Position numbers and translations under genes: made by a program. A stretch of DNA of 8,407 nt, from contig QMLL01000056.1 in NCBI GenBank assembly GCA_003646715.1, positions 1-8,407 of the forward strand, given 5' to 3'. The DNA comes from Deltaproteobacteria bacterium. GTDB taxonomy: Bacteria; Desulfobacterota; Syntrophobacteria; B119-G9. Below, one piece after another: positions 1 through 7,512 of the stretch. Positions within the stretch are counted from its first letter, which is position 1. The number at the start of each line of letters is the position of its first letter. The notes under the pieces were generated by a model. That model saw nothing but the letters and a program-made list of their open reading frames with translations, did not search any database and was not told the DNA's origin.

Positions 1-593
1 AACCACCGGTTACTCCACAAATCCACCGGATAACATTCTCTCGAAAATATCCTGATCAAACCAATCGAAAATGCAGGAGGTATCTTTGGGGAAACAGAGA
101 TTTTGTCGGTTCCCGCAACTCTTTTTCCGGATATGTGTGTATCTACCAGAGCCTTGAGACGAGTGTAAAAAGCAGAAACAGTAAGCAAACCAGTTTCCGG
201 ATCAGTGGTCAATTTCTTTTCAAGCAAAACATTTTCCACGAACAACCCGGCGGCCAGCATTATAGCACTGCCAGGATTTTTCCCGGCCCATGCTGAGTCT
301 TCTATATCATGCGTTACCCCCACACCAATAACCCTGTCACGATACCAAAAAGGTACAAAAAGTCTTTTTCCCTGGCTATCGAGAATAGGCTCACGACGAA
401 GGAGGGCTTCGTTTAATACCGGCAAAATCGACTTATTGAGACCAAGCTTCACAAGCAACTTCTGGCTTGGAACCGGTGGAATAATATGAAAGTTCTTAAC
501 GTTTCCGATCAACTCGCTCAGGATAGATTCAAATACTTCTTTATTATCTTCCAGATCCTTAAGTTCTAGAGAAACACTTTCTCCGGAATTCAT
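1..593 (-). CDS. GAF-like sensor protein entering a divergent GGDEF domain (3' end outside window)
   Basis: An open minus-strand frame runs from ATG at 593 to the window edge without a stop, giving 197 codons, so the C-terminus is missing. The start is set by a strong GGAGGAG Shine-Dalgarno nine bases upstream; another in-frame ATG at 611 has no good site. Residues about 70-125 resemble the second half of a GAF domain (VPFWYRDRVIGVG, then a helix MLAAGLFVENVLLEKK). This leads into TDPETGLLTVSAFYTRL (about 130-146), which matches the DPLTGLxNRxxFxxxL opening of diguanylate cyclase domains, with the usual NR replaced by TV. The next strand, FSIGLIRIF (about 176-184), sits where the metal-binding DxDxFK normally lies, but no Asp is present. 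No signal peptide or membrane segment is visible, so it is probably cytoplasmic. It lies 94 bases downstream of selA on the same strand. Inference: a c-di-GMP-related protein, perhaps catalytically dead. The GGDEF motif itself would be off the window. The reading frame is certain; the function is moderate. Confidence 0.6.
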   Translation of the reverse strand, partial: MNSGESVSLELKDLEDNKEVFESILSELIGNVKNFHIIPPVPSQKLLVKLGLNKSILPVLNEALLRREPILDSQGKRLFVPFWYRDRVIGVGVTHDIEDSAWAGKNPGSAIMLAAGLFVENVLLEKKLTTDPETGLLTVSAFYTRLKALVDTHISGKRVAGTDKISVSPKIPPAFSIGLIRIFSRECYPVDLWSNRW

Positions 594-602
594 GTTATAA
601 GT

Positions 603-609
603 CTCCTCC
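603..609 (-). promoter_or_regulatory. Shine-Dalgarno site of the left-edge GGDEF-like gene
   Basis: The minus strand reads GGAGGAG, nine bases before the ATG at 593. It is the best ribosome site near this gene and decides between two in-frame ATGs (611 and 593), because it lies inside the upstream option. Confidence 0.7.
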
Positions 610-672
610 ATCGGGCATCCATCAATGTCCAAAGCTCAACAGGGTTCGGTGGCTATTCCCCGGGCAATCAGA

Positions 673-708
673 TTTGCACTTTAAAACCTAGCGCGCTATA
701 CGTGCAAA
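673..708. repeat. Inverted repeat with a nested palindrome at the 3' end of selA
   Basis: TTTGCAC (673-679) and GTGCAAA (702-708) are exact inverted copies. Between them sits the 10-base palindrome TAGCGCGCTA (689-698), which contains the selA stop codon at 688-690 in part. In the selA transcript this could form a hairpin. There is no T-run after the distal arm, so it does not look like a classical rho-independent terminator. It could be an RNA-stabilising or attenuating structure, or chance. The repeat is directly seen; its role is unknown. Confidence 0.45.
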
Positions 709-2100
709 AGCACTTCTTACGATGTCAAAATCTTTCTCAGACATCGTTCGAACATCCAGCAGGTATTTTTCATGTTCGATTCTACCAATAATAGGCGGAT
801 CGAAAGATCGTAACATCTTTTCAATGCTGGCCACACTGTATTCCTGTGAAGTTACAGAAACAACCTTGGTGGGTATATTTTGCCCCGGAAGCGCACCGCC
901 TCCAACCTGGGAAAAGTTATCTTCTACCACAAACTCAAACTTTGTACTGGCAACTTCATCCAGAAAACCCTTCAAACGAACAGCTCTGGAAGTTAGTTCC
1001 TCCATCGGGGTGGTAATCATTCGGAGAGTAGGAATCCTTTTTGTAGCCACATCGAAGTCTCTGTAAAGCCGGAGCGTCGCTTCAAGAGCAGCCAGAGTTA
1101 GTTTGTCTATCCGGAGGGCTCTGGTAAGAGGGTTTTTCTTGAACCTGGCTATCAATTCTTTTCGTCCCAGAATAATTCCCGCTTGAGGTCCCCCGAGCAA
1201 CTTGTCTCCGCTGAAAGTTACCACGTCGACACCACACTCAACAGCCTCCTGGGCTGTGGGTTCTTTTCTTAAGCCATATTGCGAAAGGTCAATAAAAGAC
1301 CCACTGCCAAGATCTTCAACCGCATACAGATTGTGCCTGTGTGCAAGCTCAACCAGGTCCTGAAGCGGTACTTCCTTCGTGAATCCAACTATCATGTAGT
1401 TGCTGTTATGAACCTTCATCAGGAGAGCCGTATTCTCATTAATTGCCTCCTCGTAGTCTCTTAAATGTGTCCGATTGGTACATCCAACGTCTCTGAGCCT
1501 GGCGCCACTTCGTTCCATAACATCCGGGATTCTGAATGCCCCGCCGATCTCCACCAATTGCCCTCTTGACACAATCACTTCTTTGCCCAGTGCTAGAGTA
1601 TTCAAAACCAGAAGCACAGCACCAGCGTTGTTATTTACCACCAAGGCTGCCTCAGCTCGCGTCAGTTCGCACAGGATACTTTCCGCGTGCACGTAACGTG
1701 ATCCCCTTTGTCCGGCTTCAAGGTCATATTCAAGGTTAGAGTATGAACTGCTGATTAGTTCGAGGCGTTCAAGAGCTTCTTCGGCCAGGAGAGAACGACC
1801 GAGATTGGTGTGAACGATAATTCCTGTGGCATTTACCAGAGGTATAAGAGTAAACTCGCTGAGTTTTTCCAGCCTTTTCAAAATGTCAGGCAGTATATCG
1901 TCTGCGTGCGTTTTGGCCTCCGAAGTGTCAGGTGCATCCAGGATCTGTTTTCTTCTTTCATCAAGAATCTCGCGAATCGCTTTTAGCACAAGTTTCCGTG
2001 GATAAGAACCGAGTGCCCGTTTTATCTCGGGCCATTTCAGTACCTGGTCTACTGCTGGTAACTTTCGGAGAATTCCCTGAATACCCTTTTTATCCGGCAT
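688..2100 (-). CDS. selA: L-seryl-tRNA(Sec) selenium transferase (selenocysteine synthase)
   Basis: A 470-residue PLP-dependent enzyme, full length for the family (E. coli about 463). It converts Ser-tRNA(Sec) to selenocysteinyl-tRNA(Sec) with selenophosphate, in the cytoplasm. The N-terminal tRNA-binding region is about residues 1-70 (LRKLPAVDQVLKWPEIK). It is followed by the family motif NATGIIVHTNLGRSLL (90-105), the YSNLEYDLEAGQRGSR region (120-135), VNNNAGAVLL (155-164) and the PLP-lysine motif SGDKLLGGPQAG (297-308), with the Schiff-base lysine at K300. The C-terminal small domain contains GGGALPGQNIPTKVV (400-414) and PPIIGRIEHEKYLLDVRT (435-452). The ATG at 2100 has a GGAGG core five bases upstream. 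It starts 26 bases after the bioY stop, so the two are probably co-transcribed. Its usual partners selB, selC and selD are not in the window. Its presence implies the host makes selenoproteins. Confidence 0.97.
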   Translation of the reverse strand: MPDKKGIQGILRKLPAVDQVLKWPEIKRALGSYPRKLVLKAIREILDERRKQILDAPDTSEAKTHADDILPDILKRLEKLSEFTLIPLVNATGIIVHTNLGRSLLAEEALERLELISSSYSNLEYDLEAGQRGSRYVHAESILCELTRAEAALVVNNNAGAVLLVLNTLALGKEVIVSRGQLVEIGGAFRIPDVMERSGARLRDVGCTNRTHLRDYEEAINENTALLMKVHNSNYMIVGFTKEVPLQDLVELAHRHNLYAVEDLGSGSFIDLSQYGLRKEPTAQEAVECGVDVVTFSGDKLLGGPQAGIILGRKELIARFKKNPLTRALRIDKLTLAALEATLRLYRDFDVATKRIPTLRMITTPMEELTSRAVRLKGFLDEVASTKFEFVVEDNFSQVGGGALPGQNIPTKVVSVTSQEYSVASIEKMLRSFDPPIIGRIEHEKYLLDVRTMSEKDFDIVRSAFARIAR

Positions 2101-2126
2101 TTTCCCCTCCCTCTTTCCCCGTTTTA

Positions 2127-2729
2127 TTATCCTGCGTAATCAGGTTTCGCACCGGCAACTGAATCCCCAAGAGGTAAATACTCGGCCATTTTCTCTCTTA
2201 GTCCTTGTCCCACTGCAACTACAACAGACAACTTCAACAGGTCAGCGGGAAGCGGTGCAAGGAATCCTATCTTAAAGGCCAGAAACAAGCTGATTTCCTT
2301 ATGTTGAATGAACTTAATATTAAGGCACAGGTAGGTGGTTCCAAGTGCATATATCGTAAGAATGCAGGATAAAATGGCAAGGATCAAAAAAGGCCTGGAA
2401 ATTTTTTGTTTTCTCTCGGTCAGTTTTCCCAGTATATAAGCGCCCGGGATAAAACCCATAACGTAGCCGAAAGTCGGTTGCAATACATACCCAGGGCCAC
2501 CACCATAAGCAAACACAGGCAGTCCCAGAAGCCCTATTAACAGGTAGATAAGCTGGCTCATGGCACCAAGCTTTCCACCAAGGAGTAATCCGGAGAACAT
2601 CACCATCAATGTCTGCAGGGTTGGCGGCACGTAGGGAATCGGTAGTCTTATGAAACCCCCAATGGCAGTAAGAGCAGCAAAAAGAGCCACCAAACTAACT
2701 TCGTTGGCTGTAAATTTGGTTTTGTTCAC
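2127..2729 (-). CDS. bioY: BioY family biotin transporter, substrate-binding (S) component
   Basis: An integral membrane protein of about 200 residues, normal for BioY, the S component of biotin ECF transporters. The signature is clear: LPIPYVPPTLQTLMVMFSG, then LLLGGKLGAMSQLIYLLIGL, then GLPVFAYGGGPGYVLQPTFG and YVMGFIPGAYILG, and near the end ALGTTYL and FLAPLPADLLKL. Hydrophobic stretches fit about six membrane segments. Start choice: the frame can begin at TTG (2744), but that codon has no ribosome site. GTG at 2729, five codons later, has AAGGA seven bases upstream, so I prefer GTG. No other in-frame ATG start lies upstream before a stop. No bioM/bioN-type ATPase or transmembrane partner is next to it, so it probably shares a general ECF energising module (group II) or acts alone. 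It heads a likely unit with selA. A tail of about 20 residues follows the last membrane segment. Confidence 0.93.
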   Translation of the reverse strand: MNKTKFTANEVSLVALFAALTAIGGFIRLPIPYVPPTLQTLMVMFSGLLLGGKLGAMSQLIYLLIGLLGLPVFAYGGGPGYVLQPTFGYVMGFIPGAYILGKLTERKQKISRPFLILAILSCILTIYALGTTYLCLNIKFIQHKEISLFLAFKIGFLAPLPADLLKLSVVVAVGQGLREKMAEYLPLGDSVAGAKPDYAG

Positions 2730-2736
2730 ACCAGAA

Positions 2737-2741
2737 TCCTT
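2737..2741 (-). promoter_or_regulatory. Shine-Dalgarno site supporting the GTG start of bioY
   Basis: The minus strand reads AAGGA here, seven bases before GTG at 2729. The upstream TTG at 2744 has only TTTTTCCGAAACTG before it, which is not a ribosome site. Confidence 0.5.
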
Positions 2742-2744
2742 CAA

Positions 2745-2876
2745 CAGTTTCGGAAAAATGAGACAGAATGCTAAAAGGTATTCTCTAATAAAGAGGTGCC
2801 AGCATTGTCAATTAAAAATCTTTACATTCTTACCACTATCAGTTACCTTTCATCGCAAACTGGCATAAGCGTGTAA
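2745..2876. promoter_or_regulatory. Divergent promoter region between bioY and mfd
   Basis: This AT-rich gap lies between two divergently read genes and must hold both promoters. At 2804-2812 the sequence ATTGTCAAT reads as a -35-like hexamer on both strands: TTGACA on the minus strand (2811-2806) toward bioY, and TTGTCA on the plus strand (2805-2810) toward mfd. On the minus strand a weak -10 candidate TATTAG lies 15 bases further on. On the plus strand a second -35 candidate, TTTACA (2821-2826), has TACCTT 17 bases on. None of the -10 boxes is strong. No convincing BirA operator or riboswitch was seen. That promoters exist here is inferred from gene orientation; the exact boxes are uncertain. 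Confidence 0.4.
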
Positions 2877-5800
2877 ATGACACGGGATTTCCAAGGCGCG
2901 TGCACTGAAAAAATGAGCAATCTGGCCTTTCAATATAACAAACCTGAATCAGGTATGAAAGGATCCAGGATAGACGACCTTCTATCCTGCATATCCCGGG
3001 CATACCGCCATATTTCCCTCACAGGACTAACCCCCTCGGCTCTTGCTTATACCATTACTCGAATAACAGGAGAATTAAACAGACCAGTGCTCGTGGTTGT
3101 ACCTTCAGGGAAAGACATACAGGCGTATTCTGAAAGGCTTGATTTTTTTCTGGGCTCAGACACGAATGGTAGGACGACTTGCCTGGAAGATTCACTTTTC
3201 AGATTTCCATCTATCATGGACGGATCACTACTTTTCTCTACCTCTCATGTCCGAGGCATAAAAGAGCGTCTTGAAAGCCTTTACACGATTTTGACATCAC
3301 CGAAAGGCAAGATTTTTGTTGTAAGCAGCCAGGCGTTGCTGGAGAAAGCAATACCCAGCAAAGTTTTGCTCGAAAACACCGAATACATCGTTGAGGGAGA
3401 AGAAATAGACCGTGATGAATTGGTTAAGCGCCTTGTGAGTCGAGGATATTATGTTACCACGCTGGTGGAAGAACCCGGAGATGCCAGCGTGCGAGGCGGA
3501 ATTCTCGATATTTTCCCTCCGCTGTATAATAACCCAGTCCGCATAGAACTCTTTGGAGATACTGTGGAGACCATTCGCACCTTTAATCCTGCAACCCAGA
3601 AATCAGTTCATAGGCTTGAAGATGCCATAATACTGCCGGCTAAAGAAGTCATTCTGTCAGAGGACAAAAAGGACACAGTAGAAAAAAAACTGTTCGACAG
3701 CTTCAGGCAATTAAATCCGAAAACGTCCTCCCAACATTCGTGGCTGAATAAAATCCGCGAATGGTCTCATTTCACCGGAATAGAAAGACTGTTGTCTTTC
3801 TTTTACGAAACACCAGGAAAGATCACAGATTTTTTACCGTCTGACCTTATAATAGTGTACGCCGATCCTGGAGAACATACGAGAGCCATCACCGAATACT
3901 GGGAAAAAGCCCAAAAAGACTTTGAAAAAAAAGTTTACGAGGAAGAATGGACTCCACCGCCTGAAACATTTCTTTCCAGACCGGAGGATATTTCCGAGGA
4001 TTTGAAAGGCTGGCAAATACTGGAAAACGACTATACCTCGGACTCAGGTTTTACCTCGCAGGAAAGTACTAGACTTCACTTCGAAACCGAAGATAACCAG
4101 GATGTCGTTGATGCATTCCGGGCTCATGAAAAGAGAGAGCGTTTCCTGGAACCATTGGTTAACAAATTGAATCTCCTGAAGACAGAAGGTATCAGCTCGT
4201 TTCTCGTTTGTAGCACCGTAGAACAGGCAAGAAGATTTGCGGAGTTGCTTGAAAGCTACGATCTTAGAACTGAATACACAAAAGATCCTTTTGCTTACCT
4301 GTCCCGGGAATCAAGCACCGTTAGAGTATTACACGGACATCTCGACAAAGGCTTTAGCTGGCCTACCGAAGGGTTCGCGATCATAACCGAGGAAGAAATC
4401 CTTGGCACAAAACCAAGAAGGAGGCCAAAGAAAGCAGCAGCCGGAGCTTTCATTAATTCTTTCAAGGACTTATCCTCAGGCGATCTAGTTGTTCACATAG
4501 ATCATGGGATTGGAATTTACAGGGGTATAGACCATATTACCGTGGATGGAATAAGTAATGATTTCCTGGTTATTGAATATCAGAACGAGGACAAACTCTA
4601 TATTCCCGTGGACCGAATTCACAGGGTCCAGAAATATCTTGGCATGGACGATCAACCTCCAAGACTTGACAGGCTTGGAGGAAAGAGCTGGGAAATAAGC
4701 AAAAAGAAAGCCGAAGAATCGATTCGGCAGATGGCGGAAGAGCTTTTACAAATATACGCTCTGCGGAAACTGAAGCAGGGTTATTCATTTTCACCACCCG
4801 ACGAGTTTTACAAAGAATTCGAAGCGACCTTCCCGTTTGAAGAAACCCCGGATCAACTGGACGCCATATCGGAAGTACTGGCTGACATGGCCCGTCCCAG
4901 ACCCATGGACCGATTAATTTGCGGTGATGTCGGTTTTGGTAAAACCGAGGTAGCAATCAGGGCCGCTTTCAAGGCTGTAATGGATGGGAAACAGGTGGCC
5001 ATGCTTGTTCCCACCACTATTCTTGCAGAACAGCATTACCAGACATTCAGGGAAAGATTTGATAACTACCCGGTTTTTGTTGAAGTATTGAGTCGCTTTA
5101 AAACAAGGGCACAACAGAAGAAAATCATCAAGCAACTAAAAGAAGGCAAAATAGATATTGTAATAGGAACACACAGATTACTCCAGGCAGATGTGGCCTT
5201 CAGAGACTTAGGGTTACTGATCATAGACGAAGAGCACAGATTTGGCGTAAAAGACAAAGAAAAGTTGAAAAAACTCAGGGCATGCGTGGATGTCCTATCA
5301 CTTTCAGCCACCCCTATTCCCAGGACTCTTCACATGTCCCTGATGGGCATAAGGGACTTGAGCACCATAGAAACACCGCCACAAGAACGGTACGGAGTAG
5401 AAACATATATTTGCAAGTTCGACGAAGAGGTCATCCGAACAGCAATCATCAGAGAACTTCAGAGAAACGGACAGGTTTTCTTCGTGCACAATCGAGTAAA
5501 AACCATATACAACATGGCCAATTTAATAAGAAAACTCGTACCGGAAGCCCAGGTGGGGGTTGCACACGGCCAGATGCAGGAAAGAGAACTTGAAAATGTA
5601 ATGGAAAAATTTGTCAAAAAAGAAATAGATGTCCTGGTATGCAGTACCATCATCGAATCCGGGCTGGACATTCCGACGGCAAACACGATCATAATCAACA
5701 GGGCAGACAGGTTCGGACTGGCCCAGATATACCAGTTGAGAGGCCGAGTTGGCAGGGCTGACAAGCAGGCCTATGCTTATCTATTAATACCTGGTAAGCA

Positions 5801-6497
5801 CTTAATTACCCGAGAAGCAGAAAAACGATTTCGAGCACTGCTGAATTTCAGCGAACTCGGGTCCGGTTTCAGGGTGGCCTTAAATGACCTGCAAATTCGC
5901 GGAGGTGGCAATCTTCTTGGCGCCGCTCAATCAGGGCATGTCGCAGCAATAGGGTATGAGATGTACGTGGAGCTGATCCAAAAAACTATCCAGAAATTAA
6001 AAGGTGAACTTGTTGAAGAACCGCCTGAACCGGAAATAGACCTGAGATTATCCGCTTTCATTCCTGAAAGTTACGTTCAAGACATTAACCAGAGGTTAGT
6101 GCTTTACAAGAGGCTTGCGGGGAGCAGAAGCAAAGGGGAAATTAAGGAAGTGGCTGTTGAAATAAGGGATCGTTTCGGTCCTCTTCCCGCTGAAGTAAAC
6201 AATCTCTTGAACGTTACCCTTATTAAATTATGGCTTCGAAAGCTCCATGTGACAAAGCTTCTCCAGAACAAAAAACAATTTGTATTGTCTTTTGCAGAGA
6301 ATACACCATTGAATCCTGAAGCCATTTTTGAGATGATCAAAAAGTTCCCAAAACAGATATCAATAAGCCCGGAACAAAAGTTAATAATCAGCAGCATAAA
6401 CGGTGACCAGGACAGGGATCTAGAGTTTTTGAAACTCATAATTCAAAAATTGACAGCCAGCGTTAACAAAAATATTAGGAAGGAAAACCATGAATAG
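2877..6497 (+). CDS. mfd: Transcription-repair coupling factor Mfd
   Basis: At 1206 residues it matches the family (E. coli 1148). Mfd binds RNA polymerase stalled at DNA damage, pushes it off using ATP, and recruits UvrA for nucleotide excision repair. The N-terminal UvrB-like module spans about residues 30-270 (FPSIMDGSLLF; GDASVRGGILDIFPP). The RNA polymerase interaction domain lies near 530-600 (DLVVHIDHGIGIYRG; KLYIPVDRIHRVQKYLG). The helicase motor follows: Walker A GDVGFGKT (683-690), DEEH (784-787), SATPIPRT (810-817) and GRVGR (956-960). The C-terminal regulatory domain starts near 1053 (EIDLRLSAFIPESY). All motor motifs are intact. The N-terminus is uncertain: ATGs at 2877, 2913 and 2955 are all in frame, and none has a good ribosome site. 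The 3' end overlaps the next gene by eight bases, suggesting translational coupling. Confidence 0.98.
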   Translation: MTRDFQGACTEKMSNLAFQYNKPESGMKGSRIDDLLSCISRAYRHISLTGLTPSALAYTITRITGELNRPVLVVVPSGKDIQAYSERLDFFLGSDTNGRTTCLEDSLFRFPSIMDGSLLFSTSHVRGIKERLESLYTILTSPKGKIFVVSSQALLEKAIPSKVLLENTEYIVEGEEIDRDELVKRLVSRGYYVTTLVEEPGDASVRGGILDIFPPLYNNPVRIELFGDTVETIRTFNPATQKSVHRLEDAIILPAKEVILSEDKKDTVEKKLFDSFRQLNPKTSSQHSWLNKIREWSHFTGIERLLSFFYETPGKITDFLPSDLIIVYADPGEHTRAITEYWEKAQKDFEKKVYEEEWTPPPETFLSRPEDISEDLKGWQILENDYTSDSGFTSQESTRLHFETEDNQDVVDAFRAHEKRERFLEPLVNKLNLLKTEGISSFLVCSTVEQARRFAELLESYDLRTEYTKDPFAYLSRESSTVRVLHGHLDKGFSWPTEGFAIITEEEILGTKPRRRPKKAAAGAFINSFKDLSSGDLVVHIDHGIGIYRGIDHITVDGISNDFLVIEYQNEDKLYIPVDRIHRVQKYLGMDDQPPRLDRLGGKSWEISKKKAEESIRQMAEELLQIYALRKLKQGYSFSPPDEFYKEFEATFPFEETPDQLDAISEVLADMARPRPMDRLICGDVGFGKTEVAIRAAFKAVMDGKQVAMLVPTTILAEQHYQTFRERFDNYPVFVEVLSRFKTRAQQKKIIKQLKEGKIDIVIGTHRLLQADVAFRDLGLLIIDEEHRFGVKDKEKLKKLRACVDVLSLSATPIPRTLHMSLMGIRDLSTIETPPQERYGVETYICKFDEEVIRTAIIRELQRNGQVFFVHNRVKTIYNMANLIRKLVPEAQVGVAHGQMQERELENVMEKFVKKEIDVLVCSTIIESGLDIPTANTIIINRADRFGLAQIYQLRGRVGRADKQAYAYLLIPGKHLITREAEKRFRALLNFSELGSGFRVALNDLQIRGGGNLLGAAQSGHVAAIGYEMYVELIQKTIQKLKGELVEEPPEPEIDLRLSAFIPESYVQDINQRLVLYKRLAGSRSKGEIKEVAVEIRDRFGPLPAEVNNLLNVTLIKLWLRKLHVTKLLQNKKQFVLSFAENTPLNPEAIFEMIKKFPKQISISPEQKLIISSINGDQDRDLEFLKLIIQKLTASVNKNIRKENHE
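6477..6484 (+). promoter_or_regulatory. Shine-Dalgarno site of the SurA-like gene, inside the end of mfd
   Basis: AGGAAGGA lies five bases before the ATG at 6490, within the last codons of mfd. It supports a start that overlaps mfd and implies coupled translation. Confidence 0.7.
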
Positions 6498-7497
6498 TAT
6501 TACGTATTGCCTAAAATTCGTATGCAGGCGAGTTCTTATTATTAGCTTATTGCTTATTCTTCTGTTCGCCGGGTTTGGAAATACGTACGCCGCAGAAATT
6601 ATCGATAGAATTGTAGCGATAGTTAATGGAGATATTATCACTCTCAGTGAACTGGAAAAGGCTTCCCGGACGTTCTACGAAAACATGAAAGCACGGGCGA
6701 TGAAAACCGGAAGACCCCTTCCTCCGCTAAGAGACCTCAGGAAACAGGTACTCAACTTCCTTATAGACAAGAAACTAACGGAGCAGGAATCTCAGAGACT
6801 CGGGATCACAGTGACCGATCAGGATATTGACAATGCGATAAATAACCTGTTGAAAGATAAGGGAATAAGCAGAATGGAGCTCATAGAAGGGCTAAAAAGC
6901 GAAGGTAAAACGCTGGACGACCTTAGAAATGAAATAAAAGAAAATATTCAGCGTTCCAGACTTATCAACAGGGCAGTTAAATCTAAAATCGTAATAACCG
7001 ATGAAGAAGTAGAAAAATTTTACGAGGAGCATAAAGATCAGTTTTCGCAGAAGGAGAAGTGGCACCTGAGGGTTATTTTCCTGCCATATCCTGTGAATCC
7101 AACAGATAAAGATAAACAGGAAGTGATGAATCTTGCCAAGAAGCTCAAAAGCCAGCTGGACAGCGGCGCATCCTTTGCCGCTCTCGCACGGAAGTATTCT
7201 CAGGGCCCCGGAGCCAAGGAAGGAGGGGATGTTGGGTATTTGAGTCCGGATGACCTCGATCCGCACCTGGCAAAATTTGTCTCCGCCTTATCTCCCGGAG
7301 GTGTCAGCCAACCGGTGGAAACGGAAGACGGAATCTACCTTTTTAAGGTGGAAGACATACAACAGGGAGGATCAAAAACCTTTCAGAATGCGAAAAACTA
7401 CATCAGGAATCTGCTTTACCAGAGGGAAGTGAACAAGAGATACATGGAGTGGCTGCAGGATCTGAGAAAGAGGTCCTATATAAAAATTAACCTGTAA
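6490..7497 (+). CDS. Exported SurA/PpiC-like peptidyl-prolyl isomerase or periplasmic chaperone
   Basis: A 335-residue exported protein, expected to help fold outer-membrane or periplasmic proteins. Residues 1-35 form a signal peptide: basic n-region with CRR, hydrophobic core LIISLLLILLFAGFG, and a likely cleavage after TYA or YAA (34/35). No lipobox is seen. The SurA-type N-domain opens with RIVAIVNGDIITLSELE (40-56) and runs to about 165. One parvulin domain covers about 190-290 (FAALARKYSQGPGAKEGGDVGYL, split here as FAALARKYSQGPG and AKEGGDVGYL). E. coli SurA has two such domains; here there is one. Compared with E. coli PpiC, the first active-site His is kept (H192), but the Met, Phe and second His positions are L256, L260 and Y283, so isomerase activity may be weak. 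It overlaps mfd by eight bases and is probably co-transcribed with it. The start is well supported by AGGAAGGA. Confidence 0.9.
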   Translation: MNSITYCLKFVCRRVLIISLLLILLFAGFGNTYAAEIIDRIVAIVNGDIITLSELEKASRTFYENMKARAMKTGRPLPPLRDLRKQVLNFLIDKKLTEQESQRLGITVTDQDIDNAINNLLKDKGISRMELIEGLKSEGKTLDDLRNEIKENIQRSRLINRAVKSKIVITDEEVEKFYEEHKDQFSQKEKWHLRVIFLPYPVNPTDKDKQEVMNLAKKLKSQLDSGASFAALARKYSQGPGAKEGGDVGYLSPDDLDPHLAKFVSALSPGGVSQPVETEDGIYLFKVEDIQQGGSKTFQNAKNYIRNLLYQREVNKRYMEWLQDLRKRSYIKINL

Positions 7498-7512
7498 AAG
7501 AGTCTTCTAACA
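7498..7512. other. Convergent gene junction without a visible terminator
   Basis: Only 15 bases separate the stop of the SurA-like gene (plus) from the stop of the transglycosylase gene (minus). I see no GC-rich hairpin followed by a T-run on either strand. A short GAGTC/GACTC pair (7500-7504, 7537-7541) is too small to count. Transcripts may overlap here or end by Rho. Confidence 0.5.

Noticed and set aside
205..489. Plus-strand open frame of 94 codons opposite the left-edge gene
   Set aside because: The minus-strand frame here is open for the whole 593 bases, has a strong ribosome site and recognisable domain motifs. The plus-strand frame has no family resemblance.
594..687. Possible tRNA-Sec (selC) or other RNA between selA and the GGDEF-like gene, suggested by GGTTCG at 642-650
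   Set aside because: No acceptor stem, anticodon arm or 3' CCA arrangement could be found on either strand.
2783..2803. Sigma-54 promoter suggested by TGGCAC on the minus strand upstream of bioY
   Set aside because: The -12 element (TTGC) is missing at the required spacing; TATT is found there.
2821..2877. TTTACA/TGTAAA pair as a BirA operator controlling bioY
   Set aside because: The half-sites are about 45 bases apart, far longer than the 14-16 base spacing of BirA sites, and the outer bases do not match.
4570..5311. Minus-strand open frames opposite mfd
   Set aside because: They lie opposite the conserved Mfd polymerase-binding and helicase motifs, which fix the plus-strand frame, and they resemble no known protein.
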